Under the pieces are notes generated by a model. The model saw only the letters and a list, made by a program, of their open reading frames with translations. It was not told the origin of the DNA and ran no database searches. Shown here in pieces: positions 46,814 through 56,849 of a DNA stretch of 61,078 nt. The DNA comes from Silanimonas sp. (lineage in GTDB: Bacteria > Pseudomonadota > Gammaproteobacteria > Xanthomonadales > Xanthomonadaceae). The position numbers and the translations under genes were made by a program. Where the stretch lies: assembly GCA_026005095.1 (NCBI GenBank), contig BPKK01000015.1, positions 1 to 61,078 on the forward strand, in the 5' to 3' direction. Each line of letters opens with the position of its first letter. Within the stretch, counting starts at the first letter, position 1.

Positions 46814-47560
46814 TTACGCCAGGCCCTTTTGCTTCAACAACGCCACCAGTTCGGCGACGTCCTTTACCATCACGCCCTTTGTGCGCTTCGGCGGCGGAGC
46901 GTAGTGGGTGGTGGTGAGGAAGTCGCCCGGCTCGACGCCGAGTTCGGCGAGCGGCAGCGTCTCCAGCGGCTTCGTTTTGGCCTTCATGATGTCCGGCAGC
47001 TTGATGAAGCGCGGTTCGTTCAGGCGCAGGTCGGTGGTGATGACGGCCGGCAGGTCGACCTCGAGGGTCTCGAGGCCGGCATCGACTTCACGGGTGACGG
47101 TGGCGATGTCGCCGGCGATCTCGACCTTCGAGGCGAAGGTGGCCTGCGGGCGGCCCCAGAGCGTGGCCAGCATCTGGCCGGTCTGGCTGGAGTCGTCATC
47201 GATGGCCTGCTTGCCGAGGATCACCAGGCCCGGCTGCTCCCGCTCCACCAGCTTCAGCAGGGTGCGCGCGGCGGTAAGCGGCTGAATGGCGGTGTCGGTG
47301 ACCACGTGGATGGCGCGGTTGGCGCCCATCGCGAGGCCGTTGCGCAGGTGGGCCTGAGCGTCGGCCGGGGCGATGGTGGCGACGATCACCTCCGAGGCGA
47401 TGCCCTTCTCGCGCAGGCGCAGGGCCTCCTCGAGGGCGATGTCGTCGAAGGGATTGGGCGAGAGCTTGACGCCCTCGGTGACGACGCCGGAGCCATCCGG
47501 CTTGACCTGGATGCGGACGTTGTAGTCCACCACCCGCTTGTAGGCGACGAGGATCTTCAT
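46814..47560 (-). CDS. etfB: Electron transfer flavoprotein beta subunit
   Basis: 248-residue AMP-binding partner of EtfA. Conserved KILVAYKRVVDYNVRI at the start, NPFDDIALEEALRLREKG, ILGKQAIDDDSSQTGQMLA, and the signature VDLPAVITTDLRLNEPR; KAKTKPLE closes the recognition loop. First gene of etfBA. Divergent from xanB with about 150 bp between, which likely holds both promoters. Confidence 0.96.
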   Translation of the reverse strand: MKILVAYKRVVDYNVRIQVKPDGSGVVTEGVKLSPNPFDDIALEEALRLREKGIASEVIVATIAPADAQAHLRNGLAMGANRAIHVVTDTAIQPLTAARTLLKLVEREQPGLVILGKQAIDDDSSQTGQMLATLWGRPQATFASKVEIAGDIATVTREVDAGLETLEVDLPAVITTDLRLNEPRFIKLPDIMKAKTKPLETLPLAELGVEPGDFLTTTHYAPPPKRTKGVMVKDVAELVALLKQKGLA

Positions 47561-47709
47561 GGGGGCACTCGGTTCGGGCCGGGGCAGGGCACCGGCCGGT
47601 GGAAGGAAGCCGATCGATTTTAGCCGGAAACTCCCGTGTTCAGGACCTCAACGGTCGGGAACGCGTCTCGGCACGGTATTCTGGCGGCTCCGAATCTCGT
47701 GATCCGCGC

Positions 47710-49125
47710 ATGATCGTCCCGGTGATCCTCAGCGGCGGCAGCGGCACCCGCCTGTGGCCGCTCTCGCGGCAGAACCTGCCCAAGCAGTTCCTTGCCCTCG
47801 GCGGTGCCGACACCCTATTCCAGCAAACGGTGAAACGGGCGGCTGCCGTGCCCGGCGCCACGGCGCCGCTGGTGGTGGCGAGCGACGACCATCGCTTCCT
47901 CGCCGGCGAGCAGCTGCAGGCCCTCGGCGTGACGCCGCGTGCCATCGTGCTGGAGCCGCTGGCCCGCAACACCGCTCCGGCGATCGCGCTGGCGGCCCTG
48001 CAGGTGGCCGAACGCGAACCCTCCGCCCTGCTGCTGGTGCTGCCGGCCGACCACCGGATCGGCGCACCGGAGCGCTGGGTGGCAGCGGTGCAGCAGGCCC
48101 GTGCGACGGCGGAGGCAGGCGCGCTGGTGACCTTCGGCATCGCCCCCACCGAGGCGCATACCGGCTATGGCTATATCCGCTGCGGCACGGCACTGGCCGA
48201 GGGGGTGTTCGCCGTCGAGCGCTTCGTGGAGAAGCCGGATGCCGCCACCGCCCGGGCCTATCTCGCCGATGGCCGCTATGTGTGGAATGCCGGCATCTTC
48301 CTGTTCCGCGCCGACCGCTATCTCGAGGAGCTGGCCGAGCACGCACCGGCCATGCTGGCCGCGGCCCGTGCGGCCATGGCGCAGGCCAGGGCCGATCTCG
48401 ACTTCATCCGCGTCGACCGCGAAGCCTTCGCCGCCTCGCCCTCCGATTCCATCGACTATGCGGTGATGGAGAAGACCCACCGCGCCGCCGTGGTGCCGGT
48501 GGACTGCGACTGGAACGACATCGGCTCGTGGAGTGCGCTCTGGGCCATCGGCCCGCAGGATGCCGCCGGCAATGTCATCAGCGGCGATGTACTGGTGCGT
48601 GACACCCGTGACTGCCTGTTGCATGCCGTGGGCGATCACCTGATCGCCACCGTGGGCGTACGCGACCTCGTCATCGTCGATACGCCGGATGCCACGCTCG
48701 TGGCGCACCGCGACCGGGTGCAGGAAGTGAAGGCGATCGTCGATGCTCTCAAGGCCGCCGGCCGTGGCGAACACGTCAACCACCGGCAGGTGTACCGGCC
48801 CTGGGGGCACTACGACAGCGTGGACCGTGGCGAGCACTTCCAGGTCAAGCGGATCGTGGTCAAGCCTGGCGCTTCCCTCAGCCTGCAGAAGCACGCCCAC
48901 CGCGCCGAGCACTGGATCGTGGTCGATGGCGTGGCCGAAGTGACCTGTGACGGGCGCGTGTTCCGTCTCGAGAAGAACCAGAGCACCTATATCCCGAAGG
49001 GCAGTGTGCACCGGCTGAAGAACCCCGGTACCGAGCCCTTGGCCCTGATCGAAGTGCAGAGCGGCGACTACCTTGGCGAGGACGACATCGTTCGCCTGGA
49101 TGACGTGTATGGCCGGCATGCGTAA
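47710..49125 (+). CDS. xanB: Mannose-1-phosphate guanylyltransferase / mannose-6-phosphate isomerase
   Basis: 471-residue two-domain enzyme giving GDP-mannose for LPS and exopolysaccharide. N-terminal nucleotidyltransferase: LSGGSGTRLWPLSRQNLPKQ (residues about 7-26), FVEKPDAATARAYL, and NAGIFLF. C-terminal cupin isomerase at about 345-465: VYRPWGHYDSVDRG, QKHAHRAEHWIVVDG with the metal His pair, and YIPKGSVHRLKNPG. Length matches XanB/ManC of xanthomonads (about 467). The ATG at 47710 begins the conserved domain; a longer frame from 47599 is not needed. Divergent from etfB. Confidence 0.95.
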   Translation: MIVPVILSGGSGTRLWPLSRQNLPKQFLALGGADTLFQQTVKRAAAVPGATAPLVVASDDHRFLAGEQLQALGVTPRAIVLEPLARNTAPAIALAALQVAEREPSALLLVLPADHRIGAPERWVAAVQQARATAEAGALVTFGIAPTEAHTGYGYIRCGTALAEGVFAVERFVEKPDAATARAYLADGRYVWNAGIFLFRADRYLEELAEHAPAMLAAARAAMAQARADLDFIRVDREAFAASPSDSIDYAVMEKTHRAAVVPVDCDWNDIGSWSALWAIGPQDAAGNVISGDVLVRDTRDCLLHAVGDHLIATVGVRDLVIVDTPDATLVAHRDRVQEVKAIVDALKAAGRGEHVNHRQVYRPWGHYDSVDRGEHFQVKRIVVKPGASLSLQKHAHRAEHWIVVDGVAEVTCDGRVFRLEKNQSTYIPKGSVHRLKNPGTEPLALIEVQSGDYLGEDDIVRLDDVYGRHA

Positions 49126-49173
49126 GGCGGGGTCGAGACGTTCGGCATGGTCTGACACGGTAGGGGAGTGCTC

Positions 49174-50073
49174 ATGGTGCTGAGCCATCTCGACCGCCTC
49201 GAGGCTGAGGCCATCCATGTGATCCGCGAGGTGGCGGCGCAGTTCCGCCATCCCGTGCTGCTGTACTCGATCGGCAAAGACAGCACCACCCTGCTGCACC
49301 TGCTGGTGAAGGCCTTCGCCCCGGCCCGCCCGCCGATTCCGCTGCTACATATCGACAGCACGTTCGAGTTTGCCGAGGCCTATGCCTTCCGCGATGCCGT
49401 GCCGGCGAAGCATGGCGTGGAGCTGCGAATACACGTGAACGAGGAGGGGCGGAGGGCCGGCATCGATCCCTTCGTGCACGGGGTGACGGTGCATACCGAA
49501 GTGATGCGCACGCAGGCACTGCGGCAGGCCCTGGCTGCCGGCGGCTACGACTGCGCCATCGGCGGGGCGCGCCGCGACGAGGAGGCCTCGCGGGCCAAGG
49601 AGCGCATCTTCAGTTTCCGCAACGCCGCCCTGCGCTGGGAGCCCAAGGCCCAGCGACCGGAGCCCTGGGCGCAGTACAACGGTCGCCTGCATCCGGGCGA
49701 GAGCGTGCGTGCCTTCCCGCTGTCGAACTGGACCGAGCTCGATGTCTGGCGCTACATCCAGCGCGAAGGCATCGAGCTGCCGCCGCTCTACTTCGCCAAG
49801 GAGCGCCCGGTGGTCGAGCGTAACGGCGTACTGCTGATGCGCGATGACGAGCGCATGCCTCTTGGCGAGGGCGAGCAGCCCGTGCTGCGCAAGGTGCGTT
49901 TCCGCACCCTCGGCTGCTGGCCCTTCACCGGCGGCATCGAATCGGAGGCCGACACGGTGGCGAAGATCATTGCCGAGTTGGAGCACACCCGGCGCTCGGA
50001 GCGCCAGGGACGGGTGATCGACCACGTGCCCGGCGATTCGATGGAGAAGAAGAAGCGGGAGGGCTACTTCTGA
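49174..50073 (+). CDS. cysD: Sulfate adenylyltransferase subunit 2
   Basis: 299-residue ATP-sulfurylase subunit that makes APS from ATP and sulfate with Cys[17 protein letters not shown] holds the PP-loop of this family; [37 protein letters not shown] and [18 protein letters not shown] are conserved. The ATG at 49174 has AGGGGAG at good spacing; a GTG at 49168 is an alternative. Its stop overlaps the likely start of a GtrA-family gene, which separates it from cysNC. Confidence 0.95.
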   Translation: MVLSHLDRLEAEAIHVIREVAAQFRHPVLLYSIGKDSTTLLHLLVKAFAPARPPIPLLHIDSTFEFAEAYAFRDAVPAKHGVELRIHVNEEGRRAGIDPFVHGVTVHTEVMRTQALRQALAAGGYDCAIGGARRDEEASRAKERIFSFRNAALRWEPKAQRPEPWAQYNGRLHPGESVRAFPLSNWTELDVWRYIQREGIELPPLYFAKERPVVERNGVLLMRDDERMPLGEGEQPVLRKVRFRTLGCWPFTGGIESEADTVAKIIAELEHTRRSERQGRVIDHVPGDSMEKKKREGYF

Positions 50074-50459
50074 GCCCGGCTCTGCCCCGGCAGCTCGCCT
50101 GGTACGGCCTGTTCGGGCTGGTCCAGGTGGGGGTGGACGGCCTGGTCTTTCTGGCCCTCGGCCTTGCCGGCCTGGCCGCGTTTCCGGCCAATCTGCTGGC
50201 GCGCGCGAGCGGGGCGATGGCCGGTTTCTTGCTGAATGGCCGGATCACCTTCGCCCATCCCGCGCGGCCGCCACTTGTTGGCCGGCCGCTGCGGCGTTTC
50301 GCCCTGGTCTGGAGCGGTCTCACCCTGGCTGGCACCCTGGCCGTGGCAGCGCTCGATGCCCGCTTCGGTCTGTGGGCGGCGGTGGCCACCAAACCCTTCA
50401 TCGATGCGGTACTCGCCGTGCTGCAGTTCACCGCGTCCCGATACTGGATCTACCGATGA
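50070..50459 (+). CDS. GtrA-family membrane protein inside the cys operon
   Basis: Small membrane protein of the GtrA family, with four hydrophobic segments; GtrA-type proteins are thought to flip polyprenyl-phosphate sugars. Conserved [20 protein letters not shown] opens it and ends with [10 protein letters not shown], as in the family. The conserved N-terminus starts upstream of the first GTG (50127), and no ATG exists after the cysD stop; the CTG at 50070, overlapping the cysD TGA, would give 129 residues and seems the best start. Its stop overlaps the cysNC ATG (ATGA). Its place between cysD and cysNC is unexpected; a role in sulfate or sulfated-sugar handling is only a guess. Confidence 0.75.
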   Translation: MSPALPRQLAWYGLFGLVQVGVDGLVFLALGLAGLAAFPANLLARASGAMAGFLLNGRITFAHPARPPLVGRPLRRFALVWSGLTLAGTLAVAALDARFGLWAAVATKPFIDAVLAVLQFTASRYWIYR

Positions 50460-52294
50460 GCCCGGAGCCCGGACACCTTCGTTTCATCACCTGCGGCAGC
50501 GTGGACGATGGCAAGAGCACCCTGCTCGGCCGCCTGCTCTACGACAGCGGGGCCCTGCACGAGGACCAGCTCGCCGCCCTGGCCCGCGACTCGACACGCT
50601 TCGGTACGCAGGGCGGTGCGCTGGATTTTGCCCTGCTCCTCGACGGCCTCGAGGCCGAACGCGAGCAGGGCATCACCATCGACGTGGCCTACCGCTACTT
50701 CGGCACTGCCCGGCGGCGATTCATCGTGGCCGACTGCCCGGGCCACGAGCAGTACACCCGCAACATGGCCACCGGGGCCTCCACGGCCGATGCCGCGGTG
50801 TTGCTGGTGGACGTGCGCAAGGGCCTGCTGCCGCAGACCCGCCGGCACAGTTGGATCTGTGCGTTGTTCGGCGTGCAGGCGCTGCTGCTGGCGGTAAACA
50901 AGATGGACCTCGTGGGCTGGGACGAGGCTCGCTTCCGCGCCCTCGAGACCGAGTACCGGGCACTGGCCGCGACTCTGGGTTTGCCGCGGGTCAGCGCGCT
51001 GCCGGTTTCGGCCCTCGAGGGCGGCAATGTCTGCCGTCCCGCCGGGTGTGGCTGGTATACGGGGCCCACCCTGCTCGAGTGGCTGGAAACCTTGCCCTTG
51101 CCGGCCCCCGCGGCCACGGCGCCGGCGCGCCTGCCAGTGCAGCTGGTGCTGCGCCCGGATCAGGACTTCCGGGGCTATGCCGGCACCCTGGCGGAGGGCT
51201 GCCTGGCGCCGGGAGATACGGTGCAGATCCAGCCCTCCGGACAGCAGGCGCGCATCGCCCGCCTGTGGGTGGCGGGACGCCCGGCCGAACGCGCCGTGGC
51301 CGGGCAGGCGGTGCTCGTCACCCTGGAGGAGGAGCGCGACGTCTCGCGCGGTGATCTCTTCTCGGCGGCCGGCGCCCCCCTTCCCCTGAGCGACCAGTTC
51401 GCCGCGCAGCTCCTGTGGATGGACGAGACGCCCCTGCTGCCGGGGCGGGCCTACTGGCTGCGTATCGGTACCCGCGAGGTGCCGGCCACCGTCACCGAGA
51501 TCAGCCACCGGATCGACATCAATACCCAGGCCCACGAGCCGGCCAAGCAGCTGGCGATGAACGAGGTCGGTCTGGTGAAGCTGAGCCTGGCGGCACCGGT
51601 GCCGCTCGCACCCTATGCCGAATCGCGGGCGCTCGGCGGCTTCATCCTCGTCGACCGCCTGAGCCATGCCACTGCTGCGGCCGGCGTGGTACGCCATGGC
51701 CTGCGCCGGGGCGAGAACGTGCACTGGCAGCACTTCAGCGTGGACAAGGCCGTGCGGGCGGCGCAGAAGGGGCAGGCGCCGCGCTGCCTGTGGTTCACCG
51801 GCCTGCCGGGGGCCGGCAAGTCCACCATCGCCAATCTGGTCGAGCGCGGGCTGGTGGCCCGTGGGCGCCATACCTATCTGCTCGATGGCGACAATGTGCG
51901 CCACGGCCTCAACCGCGATCTTGGCTTCACCGAGGCCGACCGCGTGGAGAACCTGCGCCGGGTGGCCGAAGTGGCGAAGCTGATGGTGGATGCCGGGCTG
52001 GTGGTGATCGTGAGCTTCATCGCCCCCTATGCCCGCGAGCGTGAGATGGCGCGCAGCCTGTTCGCGCCGGGCGAGTTCCTCGAGGTTTTCGTCGATACCC
52101 CGCCGGAGGTCTGTGAGGCCCGCGATCCCAAGGGGCTGTATGCCAAGGCGCGGGCGGGGAAGATTCCGAACTTCACCGGAGTGAACGCGCCCTACGAGCG
52201 CCCCGAGGCCCCAGACCTGCGCCTCGATACCACGGTGGACACGCCGGAGACCCTGGCGCGGGCGGTGATCGAGCGCCTCGAGGGTGGGCTCTAG
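50456..52294 (+). CDS. cysNC: Bifunctional sulfate adenylyltransferase subunit 1 / adenylylsulfate kinase
   Basis: 612-residue fusion. Residues 1-430 are CysN, a translation-factor-like GTPase: [43 protein letters not shown]; residues about 435-612 are CysC, APS kinase: [17 protein letters not shown] (P-loop), [15 protein letters not shown], and FTGVNAPYE. CysN with CysD makes APS, and CysC phosphorylates it to PAPS; CysQ at 8.2 kb removes the later product PAP. ATGA-coupled to gtrA. Ends 4 nt into the convergent oxidase gene. Confidence 0.96.
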   Translation: MSPEPGHLRFITCGSVDDGKSTLLGRLLYDSGALHEDQLAALARDSTRFGTQGGALDFALLLDGLEAEREQGITIDVAYRYFGTARRRFIVADCPGHEQYTRNMATGASTADAAVLLVDVRKGLLPQTRRHSWICALFGVQALLLAVNKMDLVGWDEARFRALETEYRALAATLGLPRVSALPVSALEGGNVCRPAGCGWYTGPTLLEWLETLPLPAPAATAPARLPVQLVLRPDQDFRGYAGTLAEGCLAPGDTVQIQPSGQQARIARLWVAGRPAERAVAGQAVLVTLEEERDVSRGDLFSAAGAPLPLSDQFAAQLLWMDETPLLPGRAYWLRIGTREVPATVTEISHRIDINTQAHEPAKQLAMNEVGLVKLSLAAPVPLAPYAESRALGGFILVDRLSHATAAAGVVRHGLRRGENVHWQHFSVDKAVRAAQKGQAPRCLWFTGLPGAGKSTIANLVERGLVARGRHTYLLDGDNVRHGLNRDLGFTEADRVENLRRVAEVAKLMVDAGLVVIVSFIAPYAREREMARSLFAPGEFLEVFVDTPPEVCEARDPKGLYAKARAGKIPNFTGVNAPYERPEAPDLRLDTTVDTPETLARAVIERLEGGL

Positions 52295-53628
52295 AACACC
52301 TTGCCGGCGTTGAAGACGCCTTGGGGGTCCAAGGCCTGCTTCAGTGCTCGGAGCGCGGCGATGGCATAGGGGTCGGCATGGCGCAGGAAGGCGGCGCGCT
52401 TGGCGAGCCCGATGCCGTGCTCGCCGGAGAGGGTGCCGCCAAGCGCGAGGCAGAGCGCGAACAGCGGTTCGAGCGCGGCCTCCAGCGCTTCACCCTCCTG
52501 CTCCCCGGCCTGCAGCAGGTTGACGTGCAGGTTGCCGTCGCCGAGATGCCCGTAGCTCACCGCCGGCAGGCCGCTTCCGGCAAGGCGGGCGAAGAACTCG
52601 GGCAGGCGATCGCGTGGCACCACCACGTCCTCGCTCACTTTCTTCGGGAAGCGCTGCTTGAGGTGCACGCTGGTGAGGCGGCGCAGCGCCCAGAGGGCTT
52701 CGCGCTGCGGTCCGGTGGTGGCCACCTCGGCGTTCGCGGCGGCTTCGCCCAGGGCCTCCAGCAGCTGCTCGACGAAACCGGCATGGCTGCAGCCGGCATC
52801 GTCGAACTCGAGCAGCACCAGGGCTTCGCCCGGGAGGCGGCGGGCTTCCTCCGGGCCGTGGGCGCGCAGGTCGGCGAGCACGGCGGCGTCCCAGAACTCC
52901 ATGGCCGAGGGCAGCAGACCGGCGGCCGAGAGCCGTGCCGGCAGCCCCGGCAGCAGGGCCATGTCGGGCAGGGGCAGCAGCACGGTGAGGAACTCGCGCG
53001 GGCGTGGCAGCAGACCCACGCCCGCGCCGAGGATCAGGCCGAACACGCCCTCGCTGCCGACCAGCAGCTGCGCAAGGTTGGGGCCAGTGTTCTGCTTCAC
53101 CGAGTCGATGCCGAAGCGGTGGATTTCGCCGTCGGCCATCAGGGCGTCCACCCAGCGCACCCAGCGCCGGGTCATGCCGTACTTGCAGGCGTTCGGCCCG
53201 CCGGCATTGGTGGCCAGCGTGCCGCCGAAGCTGCACAGCGGCCAGGAGTTCGGGTCGGGGGGATACCACAGACCGGCGGCATCGGCGGCCTCGCGCACCC
53301 GGGCCAGCGGGGCGCTGGCCGGGGCGGAGAGGCTCAGGTTCTCCGGCGAGACCGCGATCGTGCCCGGCCAGTCGGAGAGATCGACCACCACGCTGCCCGG
53401 TGTGGGCACGCAGCCGCCGGCCTTGCCGCTACCGGCGCCGCGCGGCACCAGGGTGAAGCCTTCCTCGGCGGCGCGGCGCACCAGCGTGCGCAGGGCGGCC
53501 GGGCTGCGCGGGCGCACCACCGCCCGCGGCAGTGGTCCGCGCACATGCGACTCGTCGCGGGTGTATTCCCCGGGAATGTCCGGGGTCCGCAGCACGCGGG
53601 TCTCGGGCAGGGCATCGAGCCAGTCCAT
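52291..53628 (-). CDS. FAD-linked oxidase (GlcD/DLD family)
   Basis: 445-residue flavoprotein of the FAD-binding PCMH type, related to D-lactate dehydrogenase and glycolate oxidase GlcD. FAD-binding region: [51 protein letters not shown]-terminal FAD-oxidase motifs: [28 protein letters not shown] and [12 protein letters not shown], the last sealing the family. It should oxidise a 2-hydroxy acid and reduce quinone or another acceptor; substrate not known. Convergent with cysNC with a 4-nt overlap. Confidence 0.9.
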   Translation of the reverse strand: MDWLDALPETRVLRTPDIPGEYTRDESHVRGPLPRAVVRPRSPAALRTLVRRAAEEGFTLVPRGAGSGKAGGCVPTPGSVVVDLSDWPGTIAVSPENLSLSAPASAPLARVREAADAAGLWYPPDPNSWPLCSFGGTLATNAGGPNACKYGMTRRWVRWVDALMADGEIHRFGIDSVKQNTGPNLAQLLVGSEGVFGLILGAGVGLLPRPREFLTVLLPLPDMALLPGLPARLSAAGLLPSAMEFWDAAVLADLRAHGPEEARRLPGEALVLLEFDDAGCSHAGFVEQLLEALGEAAANAEVATTGPQREALWALRRLTSVHLKQRFPKKVSEDVVVPRDRLPEFFARLAGSGLPAVSYGHLGDGNLHVNLLQAGEQEGEALEAALEPLFALCLALGGTLSGEHGIGLAKRAAFLRHADPYAIAALRALKQALDPQGVFNAGKVF

Positions 53629-53670
53629 GCCGCCAGTCTACGGCCGGCGGCGGCTGTGGCGTGGCTGACC

Positions 53671-53843
53671 TCAGTCGGCGTTGCGCCGGGCCTGCTTGCG
53701 GGCGTACATGGCGGCGTCGGCGCGGGCTAGGTCGATTCCCGCCCGGTGATGCCCTCCAGCAGTTCCAGCAGCGGGCGGGTCAGGGCTTCGAGTCCATTCG
53801 AGCGGGTGACGGAATCGGCCAGCCGGGCCAGCAGGTCGGACAT
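53671..53843 (-). pseudogene. Remnant of a sensor-diguanylate cyclase with its middle deleted
   Basis: On the minus strand an ATG at 53843 opens 38 codons (MSDLLARLADSVTRS ... LLELLEGITGREST) ending at a TAG, the N-terminal start of a GAF-domain cyclase. In the overlapping frame the sequence runs straight into LARADAAMYARKQARRNAD and a stop at 53671, the last ~20 residues of a GGDEF domain (cf. the usual RADxALYxAKxxGRN). Everything between, GAF and GGDEF core, is missing. This is a gene relic created by an internal deletion at a short shared sequence (AATCGACCTA). Confidence 0.7.
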
Positions 53844-53918
53844 GGGGCATCCCGCGGAGGCGTTGCCGTCATGCTGCCGCCAAAGTGTGCGTAGCGCCAC
53901 CGTTTGCGCCGGGCGGCT

Positions 53919-55040
53919 TCAGGCGCCGGCCAGCGGCCCGGGCTCGGACAGCACCTGGAGCACCGCGGCTTCCTCTACGCCATCGGCCACGAAGGCCTGG
54001 CCGATGCCGCGCCAGAGGATCAGCCGCAGGCGCCCGGAGAGAGCCTTCTTGTCGAGCCGCATGCGGGCGAGCAGGGCCTCCGGGCCGAGGCCTGGGGGCA
54101 GGGCGGTGGGCAGGCCGAGGGCCTGCAGCACTGCGGCGAGCCGCTCGGCATCGGCCTGGGGAGCGTGGCCCAACCGGGCCGAGAGCCGTGCCGCCAGCAC
54201 CATGCCCACGGCCACCGCCTCGCCGTGCACCAGGCCGCCGAAGCCCTGCTCGGCCTCGATGGCATGGCCGAAGGTATGGCCGAGATTGAGCAGCATGCGT
54301 TCACCGGTTTCCGTCTCGTCGCGGGCCACGATGGCCGCTTTGTGTGCGCAACTCCGGGCGATCGCCTCGGCAAGGGCGGCGGGCTCGCGGGCCCGCAGGG
54401 CAGCAGCCTTCGCCTCCACCCAGGCGAAGAAGGCGGCATCGCCCAGCGCGCCGTACTTCAGCACCTCCGCCAGCCCGGCGCAGAGCTCGCGCGCCGGCAG
54501 GGTGGCCAGGGTGTCGGTGTCGGCGATCACCGCCGAGGGCTGGTGGAAGGCGCCGACGAGGTTCTTGCCCTCGGGCAGGTCGACGGCGGTCTTGCCGCCC
54601 ACCGAGGAGTCCACCATCGCCAGCAGTGTGGTGGGCAGCTGTACGAAGCGCACGCCGCGCATCCAGCAGGCAGCGGCGAAGCCGGTGAGGTCGCCCACCA
54701 CCCCGCCGCCGAGCGCCACCAGGGTGGCATCGCGCGAGGCGCCGAGTTTCGCCAGGGCGGACATGAGCTCGCCGAAGCGGGCGAGGGTCTTCTCCTGCTC
54801 GCCGGGCGGCAGCACCACGCTGGCCACCTGCCGACCGGCTCCGGTGAAGGCGGCTTCGACCCGGGCGAGGTAATGCGGGGCCACATTGGCATCGCTGACG
54901 ATGAGCACATGGCGGCCGGGCGCCTGGGCGGCGAGCAGCGTCGGGTCCTCGAGCAGGCCGGGGCCGATGTGGATTGGATAGCGGCGCGGGCCCAGTTCGA
55001 CCTCGAGCCGGCACAGGGCGGGATGCGGCAGTGTGCTCAT
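53919..55040 (-). CDS. aroB: 3-dehydroquinate synthase
   Basis: 373-residue enzyme of the shikimate pathway converting DAHP to 3-dehydroquinate, using NAD and zinc. Zinc ligands are in [11 protein letters not shown] (two His) and [21 protein letters not shown] is the conserved P-loop-like segment; [15 protein letters not shown] binds NAD. Full length. Start shares an ATGA overlap with aroK. The C-terminus is complete and the gene convergent with nothing. Confidence 0.96.
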   Translation of the reverse strand: MSTLPHPALCRLEVELGPRRYPIHIGPGLLEDPTLLAAQAPGRHVLIVSDANVAPHYLARVEAAFTGAGRQVASVVLPPGEQEKTLARFGELMSALAKLGASRDATLVALGGGVVGDLTGFAAACWMRGVRFVQLPTTLLAMVDSSVGGKTAVDLPEGKNLVGAFHQPSAVIADTDTLATLPARELCAGLAEVLKYGALGDAAFFAWVEAKAAALRAREPAALAEAIARSCAHKAAIVARDETETGERMLLNLGHTFGHAIEAEQGFGGLVHGEAVAVGMVLAARLSARLGHAPQADAERLAAVLQALGLPTALPPGLGPEALLARMRLDKKALSGRLRLILWRGIGQAFVADGVEEAAVLQVLSEPGPLAGA

Positions 55041-55576
55041 GCCGTCCTCGCATGCCGCCAGCCCTCGCGCAGCAGCGGCACCAGCCGCTCGCAGGCCTGG
55101 GCGGGAGCAAGGCCGCTGGTGTCGAAGCGCATATCGGCCACCTCGGCGTAGAGCGGGGCGCGCTCCTCCGCCAGGCGCCGCAGCACCGCCTCGCGGTCGG
55201 GGTGCTGCAGCAGCGGCCGGGCGCGGTCGTTGGCGAGGCGTTTCAGCTGTTCTTCCACCGAGACCGCGAGGTGCAGGACGAAGGCGCGTTCACGCATCCG
55301 CCGGCGGTTGGGCTCGGCCAGCACCGCACCGCCGCCGGTGGCGATGAGCCGGTCCTCGCCCGCGAGTTCCTGCGCCAGCTGCCGCGCCTCGCGCTCGCGG
55401 AAGCCAGCTTCACCCTCGCGCTCGAAGAGCTCCGCCACCCGCGCGCCGGCGGCCGCCTCGATGGCCTGGTCGAGGTCGACGAAGGCAAGGCCGAAGCGCT
55501 CCGCCAGCCGCCGGCCGATGGAGGTCTTTCCGGCCCCCATGGGGCCGACGAGCACGAGGTTCACCGCAGGATTCAT
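55037..55576 (-). CDS. aroK: Shikimate kinase
   Basis: 179-residue P-loop kinase that phosphorylates shikimate. [19 protein letters not shown] holds the Walker [11 protein letters not shown] the Dx[13 protein letters not shown] the GGG; ARPLLQ the lid Arg. Normal size. The ATG at 55576 begins the conserved NLVLVGP region; the frame is open further upstream but only with noncoding sequence. Coupled to aroB (ATGA) and divergent from the SDR gene with only about 22 bp between. Confidence 0.96.
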   Translation of the reverse strand: MNPAVNLVLVGPMGAGKTSIGRRLAERFGLAFVDLDQAIEAAAGARVAELFEREGEAGFREREARQLAQELAGEDRLIATGGGAVLAEPNRRRMRERAFVLHLAVSVEEQLKRLANDRARPLLQHPDREAVLRRLAEERAPLYAEVADMRFDTSGLAPAQACERLVPLLREGWRHARTA

Positions 55577-55598
55577 GCGCGAACGGTAGCATCGCCGC

Positions 55599-56414
55599 AT
55601 GCCTGCCTTGAACGATTCCCGCCCGACGCTCCTGGTCGCCGGCGCCGGCGACACCGGCTCGCGCCTCGCCGCCGCGGCCTCGCGGGCCGGCTGGGAGGTG
55701 CTGGCCCTGCGTCGCCGCGCACTGGACCTCGGGCCCGGCATCCGCGCCCTGCGCGCCGACCTCGTCACCGGCGAGGGGCTTACCGCGGTGCCGAAGCGCC
55801 TCGCGGCCCTGGTGTTCTGTGCCGCGCCCGACGAGCGCAGCGAGGCCGCCTACCGCGCCCTCTACCGCGACGGCCTGCGTCGCCTGCTCGACCGCGCCGA
55901 GGTCGGCCGCGTGCTGTTCGTCAGCAGCACGGCGGTCTACGCCGAGGATGCCGGCGGCTGGGTGGACGAGGGCACGCCGGCGGACGCCACCGCCTTCAAC
56001 GCCCGCGTGCTGCGCGAGGCCGAGCATGAGCTCGAGGCGCATCCCGAGGCCGCGGCCTTCCGCGCCTCCGGCATCTACGGGCCGGGCCGCGAGCGGATGT
56101 GGCAGCGCGCGCGCCGCGAGACCCCGGGCGAACGGCGCTGGACCAACCGCATCCATGTCGAGGATGTCGCCGGCGCCCTCCTGCACCTGCTGGGCGCACC
56201 GCGCATCGCCCGCGTCTACTGCGGCAGCGACGACGCGCCCGCGCTGGAGCATGAAGTGATCGACGGCCTGCGCGCGCGGCTCGGCCTGCCCACGCTCGGC
56301 GCGGCGCCCGGCCCGGAGAGCGGCAAGCGCGTCTCCAACGCCCGGCTGCGCGCCACCGGCTGGGTGCCCCGCTTCCCCAGCTGGCGCGAGGGCTATGCCA
56401 GGCTGCCAGACTGA
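55599..56414 (+). CDS. Atypical/extended SDR-family protein
   Basis: 271-residue NAD-dependent epimerase-like protein. TLLVAGAGDTGSRLAAAA near the start is a Rossmann GxGxxG; VLFVSSTAVYAEDAGGW has the Ser and a Tyr, but the classical Tyr-x3-Lys is not obvious (RASGIYGPGRERM follows), so catalysis is uncertain. Family members of this type are often NAD(P)-binding sensors. Divergent from aroK. Substrate unknown. Confidence 0.8.
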   Translation: MPALNDSRPTLLVAGAGDTGSRLAAAASRAGWEVLALRRRALDLGPGIRALRADLVTGEGLTAVPKRLAALVFCAAPDERSEAAYRALYRDGLRRLLDRAEVGRVLFVSSTAVYAEDAGGWVDEGTPADATAFNARVLREAEHELEAHPEAAAFRASGIYGPGRERMWQRARRETPGERRWTNRIHVEDVAGALLHLLGAPRIARVYCGSDDAPALEHEVIDGLRARLGLPTLGAAPGPESGKRVSNARLRATGWVPRFPSWREGYARLPD

Positions 56415-56513
56415 GCGTGCGCCGCACCGCCCGGTATTGACGCCTGCTACCCGTTGGTGGGTATCGTCGGCCGGCCCGCAGGACCGCGGGCGTTTCCAAG
56501 GGGACCTCCAAGC

Positions 56514-56807
56514 ATGATCATTCGTCGCATCGGCGTGCTGTCTGCCGGCAAGGTGCTGGGCGCGCTCTATGCCGGCCTCGGCCTCATCATCGGCCTGTTC
56601 TTCTCGCTGTTCGCTCTGCTCGGCGTGGCGGCCGCCCTCGGCGGCGACCGTGGCGGCGGGTTTGCCGGCATGCTCTTCGGCGTCGGCGCCGTCATCGCCT
56701 TCCCGCTGTTCTACGGCGTGCTCGGCTTCATTGGCGGGGTCATCAGCGCCTTTCTCTACAACCTCGTGGCCGGCATCGTCGGCGGCATCGAGATCGAAGT
56801 GCAATGA
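56514..56807 (+). CDS. Small membrane protein, DUF3566-like
   Basis: 97-residue protein with two strong TM segments (about 16-40 and 55-82) and a short glycine-rich linker (GGDRGGGFAG). The first helix region, VLSAGKVLGALYAGLGLIIGLF, resembles DUF3566. Start ATG 56514 after GGGGAC. It stands alone between divergent genes; the earlier frame from 56454 has no support. Function unknown. Confidence 0.7.
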   Translation: MIIRRIGVLSAGKVLGALYAGLGLIIGLFFSLFALLGVAAALGGDRGGGFAGMLFGVGAVIAFPLFYGVLGFIGGVISAFLYNLVAGIVGGIEIEVQ

Positions 56808-56814
56808 GGCACCT

Positions 56815-56841
56815 GCCGGGGCCGCGAGGCGCGGCCCCGGC
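56815..56841. terminator. Strong bidirectional hairpin
   Basis: GCCGGGGCCGCG-AGG-CGCGGCCCCGGC: a perfect 12-bp stem with a 3-nt loop, between the convergent membrane-protein gene and pdxH. No T-run, but position fits a shared terminator. Confidence 0.6.
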
Positions 56842-56849
56842 GAAGGCGC

